Below are positions 34,601 through 47,100 of a stretch of 64,000 nucleotides of DNA, piece by piece. Numbering within the stretch: the first letter of the stretch is position 1; every line of letters begins with the position of its first letter. A program made the position numbers and the translations under genes. The notes under the pieces are model-generated. The model searched no databases and was not told the DNA's origin. It worked only from the letters and a program-made list of their open reading frames with translations. Source of the stretch: Oncomelania hupensis (taxonomy: Eukaryota > Mollusca > Gastropoda > Littorinimorpha > Pomatiopsidae); NCBI GenBank assembly GCA_036898135.1, contig JBAHVR010000316.1:61001-125000 (forward strand), given 5' to 3'.

Positions 34601-34840
34601 TTACTTCTTCAAAGAATTGTAGTAAGCACTCTTAATGCTGCTCAGTTGGTGATCACTATATTGATGCTTGTCCAATAAGTACCCAGGTCTTGACTTCAGC
34701 ACAAGGAGTGCCTCCACAGTATCCTGCCCCATTGAAGCTCTCTGGGATGTGGCATTCATTCTTACTGTTGAAAACACTCTTTCGCATGGTGCAGATGAAT
34801 GAGGCTTATTATTTGCTCCATTCATGTCTTGATTTTCCAT
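34601..34840 (-). pseudogene. hAT transposase C-terminal dimerisation domain fragment
   Basis: The frame includes HSSAPCERVFSTVRMNATSQ and ASMGQDTVEALLVLKSRP, the typical S-x-x-x-E-R-x-F-S ... L-x-x-x-x-V-E-x-L-L-x-L signature. The catalytic core is absent upstream. Confidence 0.85.
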
Positions 34841-35317
34841 TTATGAAGCGCAAATCGATTGTAAACAACACAAATCGCCTGGTCGTAGTTCAAACGGAAG
34901 TTACCGTAGCCTAGACCCGAACAGGTCACGTGACCGTTCTCGACTAATCACAAGCCCGGTCGTAGTTCAAACGAAAGTTACCGTACCTTAGACCCGAACA
35001 GGTCACGTGACCGTTCTCGACTAATCACAAGCCTTCATTTTCAGTTCCGAGTCTAGCATCTCCTTATAAGGAAGTTTTCGTACAATGTGTAGTTTTTGCG
35101 TTCGGAAAAGCGTAGTAAAATTAGGGAAATCGTAAAAATCGTAGTAAGGGCTGAAAATCGTAACAAAATACGCCTAAATCGTAACGGTAGGCAGGTCTGC
35201 GGAGGACTTGTCACTCAGCTCCAGGTCGTCCAAGAGGCTTTTCATCAACTGTCTGCAGAGTTCCTGAGCAAGTTTGTATGACAGGATCGATCATCTCATT
35301 CAGCCCTGGTCCACACA

Positions 35318-35416
35318 GCTGAAGCGCGCTTGCTGTGGAATGAAATCAAAGCACTGGTGCAACAAGTGCAAGGCTGGTGTTGACGACCAGTGCTTCATCA
35401 CATTCTACAGCAAATA
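35318..35416 (+). pseudogene. piggyBac transposase C-terminal Cys-rich finger
   Basis: The frame reads ARACC-like then CCGMKSKHWCNKCKAGVDDQ, then CFITFYSK and a stop. The spacing of Cys and His is that of the zinc-binding domain at the end of piggyBac transposases. It is separated from the DDE remnant by the hAT insertion. Confidence 0.7.
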
Positions 35417-35889
35417 AGGTGATGACCGAGGAAGACAAAAATGATGACCCCTACACAAGACTGCTGTTATTTTGATAACTGGCTTCCAACACCAGCCTGA
35501 CAGACAACCAGTCAATCAGAAGAGTTGTGTTCAGTAGATTACTACTCAATCTGCTATTTTAATTCTGTAAATTTACTATTGTAAAAGAAACACACCAAAG
35601 TAGATGTCATTTTTCTTTTTGTGTGTCTGCGACAACGCATAAAACCCCCACCAACTCACTCCCACCATCCCATACATGGGGTTGGGATATTTACCTCAGA
35701 AAAGCAACTTTTCCATTAAAACAAACAATTTTGTCTTGCAGATATCTTCACTACTAACAAAAAAAACATGCTATCTTAAAAAATTTTGTTCAAAAAGAAA
35801 TTTTGGGGTCTAATGGGTTCATCTTTTTTTTAGGCCATTCAGACCATAATTCATAATATAAGTACAGGACGCAGTCAATGTACACATTT

Positions 35890-36105
35890 CAAAAATAAAA
35901 AATTGAGTTTCTTTCCGTCTTCCAATAGCGATCTCCCTGCCTTTACACCACCTGTTTGAGTGATTGGTGTGTATTGGGTGTGTGTGAGGGTGGATGAGAC
36001 AGGTGAGCGTGTATGTTGGTATAGATCACCGCGCTTTGAGCCTGATTGATTTGGGGAAAGGCGCGTATATAGCATCCTGTATTATTATTATTATTATTGT
36101 CTTGT
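35890..36105 (+). repeat. SINE 3' half (same family as 50236-50640)
   Basis: It shares AATAGCGATCTCCCTGCCTT, then GTGAGCGTGTATGTTGGTAT, then CGCGCTTTGAG, GCGCGTAT and AGCATCC before an ATT tail. The tRNA-like head is missing. Confidence 0.75.
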
Positions 36106-37008
36106 GCTTCTTTGAGGTTGAAAATCTGTTGACCCTTTCATTGATCCATTTAGTTTCTGTTTGCCGGCCGCTCTTACTACTACATAGGTAATGGAACTTA
36201 TTAAAGAGCAACAACAACTGACAAATTGGTTGTGGGCCCGTAGCAGAAAGAGGAAAAAGATGATGAATTGAATTTCATGTCACCTCAAACTTATCATTTT
36301 CCAAAACGTTAACATATAATCTGACATCAAATGAGTAATATTGAACAATCATAACATTTTGAATAAATAACACTGACTGCAATAACAAAAAATAAGCCAA
36401 GTCCAACCTGAAGTCTATTCCTATAGTGCACTGCTCCTTGCCAAGAAAAAATGCTCAGGAAACAGGGGATCAACTATGATACAATGTTCGTAGTTGATAT
36501 CACAGGCTGTCCATGAGATGTCACTGTTTATGTGGCACTCACATCATTATCACTATCTTATGTCATAAAGCTTTTGCCAGCTTCACTTTTCCTTTCTGCC
36601 CATTCATCAAGAGAGACTCCTACTCCACTGTCCACAAGTAGATCAATGCTCTATACTCACACAAACATGTCAAAGTTATTAAAGAGGCAACAACTCCACC
36701 ACCGGCAAACATGAGCAATCACATTACAACTCACATTACAAAGAAGTTAGAGGCTGACCATTAATATGCCTTGCAACTCCTCGCTACAGAGACATTTGTA
36801 ATGCCCGATCGTGGACATGATGTGGCTGTCCTGGCATCACTGTATACAGATGCACTGAAAGCTGATTGGTTGTATTGTAATGACTGTGGTATATTAGTAT
36901 TTAGTATATTGCAGACTTTGTCAACTATAGTGAATGACAGCACCTTGTTGTGATTATAGCATTTAATGATCCAATCTATGACAATCATGGGACTGATGAT
37001 GATTATCA
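36106..37008. other. Downstream flank of DHX57, nothing recognised
   Basis: The interval should hold the DHX57 3' UTR on the minus strand. I see no clear polyadenylation signal, coding exon or repeat. Confidence 0.35.
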
Positions 37009-37152
37009 TCACTGGGTGGTGATAAGTTTGACGATGGTGTCGATGATGCGACTACCGCGAGGACAGCTAGGGAGGTCCATGTTGGGGTTTCCAATCTTAT
37101 CCTCCAACAGCTTGTCCATCTCCTGACGTAACTCCTTCAGCAACTCTGCCAC
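37009..37152 (-). CDS. DHX57: DHX57 last exon and stop
   Basis: It encodes [20 protein letters not shown] then [18 protein letters not shown] and stop TGA. The end is at the family's usual position. Confidence 0.97.
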   Translation of the reverse strand: MAELLKELRQEMDKLLEDKIGNPNMDLPSCPRGSRIIDTIVKLITTQ

Positions 37153-39539
37153 CTGTATAAGTAGACAATCACCACATATTGATAGTAAAGGTAATAGCAA
37201 TATCATCATGGTCAATGGCAATGACTGTGTAGCATTATACCACAAGCAATCAACAACATACAACATCTGACATAACTCTTTGCAGAGCTTCAGCCATTTG
37301 AGCAAAACCAGCCCCAAGCCAGTTTGATAGTCAAAAGTTACATTTATAGGGCAAATTAATTTGTGTCATGTAACACTTGTGTGTCTGTGTTATACATACT
37401 TAAGAAAATCTACCGTATCAATTCTTACACAGCATCATCAGCTACATAATCAGGCTACATTACATGAATATTAGTGGTCTACGAAACCCATGCAAAAACC
37501 TTTAATGTATGACTGATGAACACAAAATTAGATAAGATCTTGACCATTGAGAAAAAGGCTTCCCGTTTGGAAAACAACCACAACATGATATTAGCAATCC
37601 ACCGTTACATGTTTATTTTGCTTTTGGGGAGACTGCCTTTGACACTAACATTAACTGTAAATACTTGTGTTGTAGTGATAACTGCCTTTCACACTAACAT
37701 TAACTGTAAATACTTGTTTTGTAGTGATAACTGCCTTTGACACTAACATTAACTGTAAATACTTGTGTTGTAGTGATAACTGCCTTTGACACTAACATTA
37801 ACTGTAAATACTTGCGTTGTAGTGATAACTGCCTTTGACACTAACATTAACTGTAAATACTTGCGTTGTAGTGATAACTGCCTTTGACACTAACATTAAC
37901 TGTAAATACTTGTGTTGTTGTGATAACTGCCTTTGACACTAACATTAACTGTAAATACTTGTGTTGTAGTGATAACTGCCTTTGACACTAACATTAACTG
38001 TAAATACTTGTGTTGTAGTGATAACTGCCTTTGACACTAACATTAACTGTAAATACTTGTGTTGTAGTGATCACTGCCTTATACATGATGCCTTATTAGC
38101 TGCTTACCTGACCAGAGGACGCCATGAAGCGAATCCATCCGTCGTCGACAGAGAGAATGAGATTGCCGCGGTCCAGATCGATGGAGATGTGGTTACCAGC
38201 AAATAGCAGTAGTGAGTACACTGACACCATCGTACAGTCTCTGATGTACACCTACACATTGACAGATGCACATATAGATGACTATGCCTAAACAAATACG
38301 CACGCAAAAGCACAAACAGACACAATCACATATAGAACAAGCAGGCATAGTTATTCACAGAAATGAAGACAGAATGACAAAAGAGAAACACTTAAACATA
38401 GCTTAAAAAAAAAAAAGAGTTTAACTCTTTCCCTGCCAATCGACGATATATCGTCGATCTGAGCCGCCATGTTTGTGCCAATCGACGATATATCGTCGAT
38501 TTCAGTATTCCGTTTCGTTCTGGTTTTTTGCGCAGTCCAATCCAAGTTTTATTTTAACCAAAGAGAGATAACTCTTTCTACTTTCGTTCTCGATCGACAG
38601 GCGCGTTTTTTCTTCAAATTGATTCGTTTTTAGAGTGTTTATTGTGCATTTTACTAAGCATAGTGATGGGCACAATCGACAGTGTGTCAAACTCTGTGCT
38701 AATAATCAATATAATTTCAAACTGTAAAGTGTATTTTGATCCTAAATAAATTTTCTTTCTGGTGTGTGAAGCTGATTCAGTGATTGGAATAATTCCTCCA
38801 GATTTGTTTTATCACTGTGGTATGTAGAAATATTTTTATTTTATTTTATCATTTCAAAAAGATCAACATGCTTTCAAAACACATATTTCAATAACATAAT
38901 CAAATTAACATTTTTGTGGTTTTTTTTTCTTATTCTTCACTCTTTTACCTTTAATTTGATATGAAATATGTCTATTTGACAACTATTATTGAAAGAACAG
39001 TAGCTTAAATGCCTAAGGTACTGAACTTTCTTTCCGGTGCCAGAGAAATGTCTGGCACAAACGTGGAAACATGCCTGGCAGGGAAAGGGTTAAATCTTAC
39101 ATTGACAAATAAAATTAAACAATCACATTAGTTTGTGTTGATAATAGCAATCAGCTTCAATATATCACAACAAAAGCATTTGTTAACCAAAAAATAACTC
39201 TAGAGATAAAAATTTAAAGTTTATTAGTAAATTACAATCCTCAAAGCTAGCTATCAGAGTGACTTCATTTACAGAGAGGTTGTGAACTAGTGTTAGCAAA
39301 CCCTAAACATATTTATATTCTTTCCCCACCTGGGGCCCATCTAGTGGTCTCCCCAGTCACATCGCCAGTCATATGCCATAGTTGGATGATTGCTGGCGTA
39401 AGTGTGCCATAGGGCACACTCAAGAACATTTTTTTTTAGCAGACTCTTTAATCTCCGCAAGCATATTTCGTCATTGAATAGAATGAGTACAATGCAACTG
39501 GACTTTTTCTACTTTGACAACAGCAGAACAGCAGTGAAT

Positions 39540-39609
<70 letters not shown>

Positions 39610-42600
39610 TGTTGAAACGCGCACGATAGTTCGTGTGCGACGGGCACGATAGATCTAAGAAGCTTTGTATAACGTTGGTAATTTTAGTTGGTCGATATTA
39701 TTGGAGAATTCTCTAGATTTGCTTGTTTACTGTCGATTGAAGCTTCGTGATAGGTGTGGATATTTGAGAACATTCTTGGACCGAAAAGAATGTTGTATGA
39801 CATAAGAGAGACAGAGAGAGAGACAGAGACAGACAGAGAAAGAGAGACAGAGAGAGAGAGAAAGAGAGACAGAGAGAGAAGTGCATTTACCTTTGAAGTT
39901 TTGACCTTTTCATGGTAGACAAGGTAGGGACTGTCAAAGTGACGCACTTGGAAGTTGACAGAGGATGGGTGAACAAACACCTGTAACATGTCCTACACTC
40001 ATCAAAACATTTGTAACATATCCTACACTCATCAAAACACCTGTAACATGTCCTACACTCATCAAATCATCAAAACATTTGTAACATATCCTACACTCAA
40101 CAAAACACCTGTAACATGTCTTACACTCAACAAAACATTTGTAACATATCCTACACTCAACAAAACACCTGTAACATGTCCTACACTCAACAAAACATTT
40201 GTAACATATCCTACACTCAACAAAACACCTGTAACATGTCCTACACTCAACAAAACATTTGTAACATGTCCTACACTCAACAAAACGCCTGTAACATGTC
40301 CTACACTCAACAAAACACCTGTAACATGTCCTACACTCGACAAAACGCCTGTAACATGTCCTACACTCAACAAAACGCCTGTAACATGTCCTACACTCAA
40401 CCAAACACCTGTAACATGTCCTACACTCGACAAAACACCTGTAACATGTCCTACACTCAACAAAAAGCCTGTAACATGTCCTACACTCAACAAAACAATT
40501 ATCTGTATCTGCACTGGCCATGGCGATGCTTCAATCTGTCAAATGATGCTGACTTATCCACACTTCACAGCAGCCATGCACAACACCACTCAATTAGGGG
40601 AGACAAAAACGTTTGTGCAAAACACAGCAGTTGTCTCCCTTATGGAAATGGAGCTGGAGTGAGGCACTCCATCAGCTCTTGTGCTGCACCACCGCCACTT
40701 GCTGTACCAGAAAATGTAACTATGGTACCTCACTTTTAGACCCAGTTTAGCCACACAAAAACACACATTGAAGAGATACATTAGGGTGAACTAATAAAAA
40801 CAGCGCACATTAATTTTTCCTTGAACTCCGCGCCTCACTGCCTCCACCTAGTACATCATATGGCACATCATATTATTGAAAAGAAGAAAGACTGTTAACT
40901 CACATTTCCCTCTTTTTTGGTGACAAAGCGAAGTTCCTCGGGGTTTGGCGCCCTTGCCACTGCTCCTGTTGAGTAAACAGGTATATAAATACATAACTAA
41001 ATAACAATGACGTCTTGTACAAAATGAAAGAGAAAAGACAACACAACCACATGAAAACAAAGTAGAGGCTGGCCGGGTGGGGCAGGTGATAGGGAACTGG
41101 TTTCCCATGCTGAAGGATGCAGGTTCAAATTCTGCAGGGGGCAAACATATGTGATTTAGGTATGAGATGTTTCAGTTTCCTCCCTTTGGTAATGGTTTTC
41201 AACGCAGTCAATCTAAATTTTAAATTAAAAAAAACAACTTGTCCACCTTTCATAACGGCAGTTTATCCAGATCCCCAATGCTTTGAGTTCAAATGAAGAG
41301 AAAGGTACATGATAGGCTCCTGTATTATGATTGCTATTATAACACAATGCTGTTAAAGCACTAGAACTGTGGCTTATTGTAACACCTTTACAAAACACTG
41401 CAGTAGTGGACAGCATAAATATTTGACGGCTGATCAAACGCTGGCAACAACTTTGTGTATAACTGTAACTGTTGACCCATCTTAGTATCTGCACTCCCAT
41501 TTCCTTGTTTTGGGATAAAGGAATTTATCATTATCCTTTCTCATATTGATTTTCGCACAAAATACACCGAGATAGCCCAAGTGTGATGAACTGATAAACT
41601 AATTTACACACGTTGACAAGAGATGCCTTCTTTGTCCCAATTCCATTAAAAAGCTACCTGCTGTGCTTTGACTGTAGCGCTGTTCAGGCGTCATGACTTG
41701 CACCACATTTGGGTACAGCGCCCCAACAAGAATGGCTGATATCAGCTTCCAGTTCTTCGTGTTGGTGTTCGCCTGACAGATACAAACATTAACAAATTAC
41801 ACATTCAGTAAAAGGTCACTGCAAAACCGCATAAAACTATAAGTGACGAACGTAATAAACATTATGCCATAGTTTATAAATACAATAAGAAATTTATTGA
41901 TTATAAAACTATAATTGAACTCCCACTCTGCCCCATGAACATAAAACTATAAGTGACCAACCTAATAAACTCTGTCATTCTACCTAATTAAATTAAGCTA
42001 TTGGAAGCCAGCTAGTGTTGTTTACTGTACAACAAGATACAACAATCTTGTTGTACAGTAAACAACTAAGGAAATAAATGCGTTAGTGGCATAACACTTT
42101 TTTTTTCTGAATAAGTATACTGATCATTACACATTCATAAAGATTTGCTCTACTGACAACTCGGTCATAACTCATTTGCATTAACAAATAGTGTTTTAAA
42201 AAATTAATTTAAAAAGTCTGCCAATGTTACGTCTGGTCCAGTAGACTCCACAATGCCATCACCACCGCCATCTCTGGCTGCCCTCTGCACATTTTTGAGA
42301 CGTAAGCCCGACTTTGTGAAGCCAATGTCTGACAACAGCTCTACGTATTGCTGCTTCAGGTTGGCTAGCATCTGGAAATGACAATAACAACTATAAATAC
42401 AGCAGGAAAAAAAAAAGAAACGTTAAGAATAATACAAAGCAATTTTGGGATCAAACACACTGGGAGAAGACAGCATTATTTAACACACTGAGCTGATGGT
42501 GCGTCTAGAAGGATTACCCCACAAGATCCTGTTATGCTAGCAATTTATTTTTTAAAATAAAAATTGATTTCTCTCCCACCATCTATAATAGCGATCTCCT

Positions 42601-44055
42601 CAGATTGATTGATTGATTGATTGATTGTTGCTTTAGGTCCAGCGGACTCTTCCGAGCCAAATCAGGACCGGACAACCCCCGATCCGCATAAAAGATCTGC
42701 TGAAACAACCCTAGTAGGAAAACTGAATGCCCTCCACCGGCCAGTCACTTTACAATAAAGACATCCCACGCAGGGGACGGCTGAGGCTTTACCCCAACTA
42801 ATCGAACCCCCGGTTACAAAAACAAAAGTAGAATACAAACATCATTATAAATTATCAACAAAACACATACATATAAAATGCCTATATTGCTAAATAATAA
42901 CATCATAGGAAGCCCTAGTGACCACCCGGCAGAAAGCGTCCAATACTCCCAAGCTGATCCAACAGACCTCATACACAAACAAGGAGTCTTGTCCAGGAAG
43001 AGTTTTCAAGAAAAAAGGTGGGTCACTGATCTAGCGAAGAAGAAGATAGTATAGCAGAGTGATAGGACAGAGCAGGAATGGGAAAGAGCAAATGAGGAAG
43101 ACAGCGACAGTGGGAATTTAAAGCACTAAATTTCCAGAAAGTGGGGATACTATTTATACTGAAACCCCCGGCACCCCAACGGGGGTACTGTTGCCGCAGT
43201 GAATCGGTCATGCCTACAAAGTCAAGACAGGTTTTGAACTGGGGCTTTCCCTTTTCCCTTTGTAGGTTAGAACAATCTACAGTGGCAATATTTCTCATGA
43301 TCCCAAGGGGTAATCTCCTCAGATCATCACCTTTTGAGTTCCATTAAGTTTAAACAAAAAGCAGACGTTAACGTCTTTCTTTTTTGTGTGTGTAACGCTT
43401 TATTGTCCCTTTTTATTGAGAAATTCTGGTGGCAGCCTGTATTACTTGTGTTTTTAAAATGTTGCTGGCACACCAGCTCACTTCCTATGTGTTACACTCG
43501 ATATGATGTTAGTGTTTTTCTATCAGTATTTGATTCAGCCCCAATGCTGAAGTACTGATGAGTGTAGCTCAGATTCGTTTATCCACGCAGCCTGCTCACT
43601 CAGCAAAAAGTCAAAGTCTTCGTATGAAGTTTTCCTCTTTTATTCAGCACACATCAACAACTGCATACAATCGCCTTTTCACTCTCAACTATTTACTTTC
43701 CAACTCACTGTCAACAATCTCTCTTCACAACACAGTGTGTCCAGTGAAATTAAGCATCGGCGAAGCTATTTATAGCTAGCCTGACTGACCTAACATCAAA
43801 ATCTGAAAAGTTTTGGTTGAGCTGCTGGGGGAGCAAACCGGAGTGCCCGGAGACCCCCCCCCCCCCTCCAGACGTTGCCCGAGTCGAAAGTAAATAATAT
43901 TCGGAGAAACATAATGCCCAGAGGCTGGATCTGTCCCACACCTGTCAGGCGCCATTGGTTTATGGCCTGTGGACAAGGCACGTTAGTCCCGCAATAGCCC
44001 ACTTGGCCACAACGCTCGCTTTCAATGTTTATTATTATTACTATTATTATTAAAT

Positions 44056-44110
<55 letters not shown>

Positions 44111-47100
44111 TTATTATTATTACAATAACAGAACAGGCAAGAAAGGGAGAGAACCTAACAGAGCCAACACGAAACAGCATGAGCTGCACAAACCTGCAAA
44201 GTCTTGATGGAGAGAAAGTTTTCCTGGCAAAAGTCCCATTCCTCCTGCCGACCCCTCGTCTTGGCTTCCAACCATTGCTGAAAGCCAGACCCATCAACCA
44301 GTGAGCGACAACAATAATATGCAAAACAATACATATCATAGACCCTCACTGAATGAGACAGTGACACAAATCACCAAATGTTTATATAATGCTTTTCTAC
44401 CATTGCCTTCTACCATTACCTTTCTACCATTGCCTTTCTACCATTGCCTTCTACCATTACCTTTCTACCATTGCCTTTCTACCATTGCCTTCTACCATTG
44501 CCTTTCTACCATTGCCTTTCTACCATTGCCTTCTACCATTACCTTTCTACCATTGCCTTCTACCATTACCTTCTACCATTACCTTTCTACCATTGCCTTC
44601 TATCATTACCTTTCTACCATTGCCTTTCTACCATTGCCTTCTACCATTACCTTTCTACCATTGCCTTCTACCATTATCTTTCTACCATTACCTTTCTACC
44701 ATTGCCTTCTACCATTGTCTTCTACCATTGCCTTCGAGTGGTGTCTTCCCAATATTGGTCAAAGCGTTAGTTGCTAACCTTGTAAGCGTTGAGAATGGTG
44801 AGATAGTCAGAATTGCCCACCGCAAACTCCTTTCTCTTTTCATCTGCCTCTGTTTTCTTGCTGAAAGGAGAGACCTGTTCCACAAGCAATTAGGAGCATG
44901 TTAAGAATGATGTCATTAATGAGCGTAGCAGCAGGACAGAGAAAAATGAGAAGAAATAAATTATTAAGTGATGCTTGCTATCCGGTTTATAACGCGAAAC
45001 ACAGTAAGTTACCTTTAGACTCTTTTTTAACATATCTTCTTACTTAAACTGTTATTTTCTTTTTGATACAGGGGCGTAGGTTTTCAGGCGCTGTACAAGT
45101 TGTCATTCATTCATCCAGCGGTGGAAGTTTTTATTTGCGGTATTAGTTGCCATTCATTCATACAGTGGTTGAAGATTTTCTTCACACAACTGGAGTATTC
45201 ACAATATCCTAAAGAAGACACAATTAGAATGCAGAGAAAAGTTCAGTACTACATTTAATGTGCTTCCTCATCTTCAACATCATTATAACCATCCTCCTCC
45301 TAATCACCATCACCACCATCACTATCATCATCATCCTAATCATCATCCTTTTCCTTCGCCTCCTAATCATCATCACTATCATCATCATCCTAATCATCAT
45401 CATCCTTTTCCTCCTCCTAATCATCATCACTATCACCATTAACATTATGGCTGTCATCCTCCTCCTCCTCCACCTCTTCAACCTCATCATCATCTCCACT
45501 TGATAATGGCGATGGACAATACGTACAAAAGGAGATTTAAAGCTGAGAGAAGCAGCGATGGTAAGGGCAGAATCCAAACAGCGAAATATTGTACCGAACA
45601 ACATCAACTTGCCAATCCTGAAACAAAATAAATAAAAAAATAAATAAATAAATAATAAACAAATAGGTAAATAAATGAATAAATAAATAGATAGAGGGGC
45701 GATCAGCTATTTTCTAGTCAGAAAAATCCAAATATTTTAATTCAAGTCCTGTCTTAGTCCCAGTTCTTTGTCATTCATTAAAAAACCAAAGGTTATGTTC
45801 AAAGGCTATATATGTATACAAAGCAGTCTTAGGCAGCAAATACAAGAAAACACACAAACTCAGTCATTTGTGAGTAATGTCCTGACTTGTCAGTGGGGAA
45901 GATACATTTTAATCAAATCAACTTCACATTATGCACGTATCCAAATAGTACTGACCTGACATCCACTGGCAAAGACCCCAGATGATATCCAAGTGCTGTT
46001 AGATTCTGCAACACAAACAGTTACTGTAGCGATATCAATACAGATACAGATGTTAGAGAGTTTCTAATCCGTCACAAACACCTTTGATGGGTTGAAGTGT
46101 ATAGTCAAACTATAGTCTACACACCATAGACCACTATAGTCTACACACCATAGACCACTATAGTCTACACACCATAGACCACTATAGTCTACACACCATA
46201 GACCACTATAGTCTAAACACCATAGACCACTATAGTCTACACACCATAGACCACTATAGTCTACACACCATAGACCACTATAGTCTACACACCAGAGACC
46301 ACTATAGTCTACACACCATAGACCACTATAGTCTACACACCATAGACCACTATAGTCTACACACCATAGACCACTATAGTCTACACACCATAGACCACTA
46401 TAGTCTACACACCAGAGACCACTATAGTCTACACACCATAGACCACTATAGTCTACACACCATAGACCACTATAGTCTACACACCATAGACCACTATAGT
46501 CTACACACCATAGACCACTATAGTCTACACACCATAGACCACTATAGTCTACACACCATAGACCACTATAGTCTACACACCATAGACCACTATAGTCTAC
46601 ACACCATAGACCACTATAGTCTACACACCATAGACCACTATAGTCTACACGCCATAGACCACTATAGTCTACACGCCATAGACCACTATAGTCTACACGC
46701 CATAGACCACTATAGTCTACACGCCATAGACCACTATAGTCTACACACCATAGACCACTATAGTCTACACACCATAGACCACTATAGTCTACCCACCATA
46801 GACCACTATAGTCTACACACCATAGACCACTATAGTCTACACGCCATAGACCACTATAGTCTACACGCCATAGACCACTATAGTCTACACACCATAGACC
46901 ACTATAGTCTACACACCATAGACCACTATAGTCTACACACCATAGACCACTATAGTCTACACACCATAGACCACTATAGTCTACACACCATAGACCACTA
47001 TAGTCTACACACCATAGACCACTATAGTCTACACACCATAGACCACTATAGTCTACACACCATAGACCACTATAGTCTACACACCATAGACCACTATAGT

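Larger units (their letters stand above)
34073..35199 (-). mobile_element. hAT-type element inserted in the piggyBac element
   Basis: The ends are CAGACCAACCTACC (left) and GGTAGGCAGGTCTG (right), inverted repeats with two mismatches. The direct repeat CGGAGG abuts both sides (34067-34072, 35200-35205). The interior carries a minus-strand hAT dimerisation domain and a TTA microsatellite. The 1.13-kb length is too short for a full transposase. Confidence 0.72.
32412..35821 (+). mobile_element. Degenerate piggyBac-type transposon
   Basis: The left end is TTAACCCATTAG. The right end CTAATGGGTTCA is its inverted repeat with one change in the TTAA target. Subterminal palindrome ATCCCATATATGGGAT is at 32432-32447 and a related CATCCCATACATGGGGT near the right end. 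Between them are transposase remnants and a C-terminal Cys-rich finger. Subtracting the 1.13-kb hAT insert leaves about 2.3 kb, a usual piggyBac length. It occupies the gap between the two convergent genes. Confidence 0.82.

Noticed and set aside
39985..40500. Regular 30-bp repeats (also the 35-bp array at 21811) as a CRISPR array
   Set aside because: Units are contiguous without unique spacers, the context is eukaryotic, and no cas genes are present.
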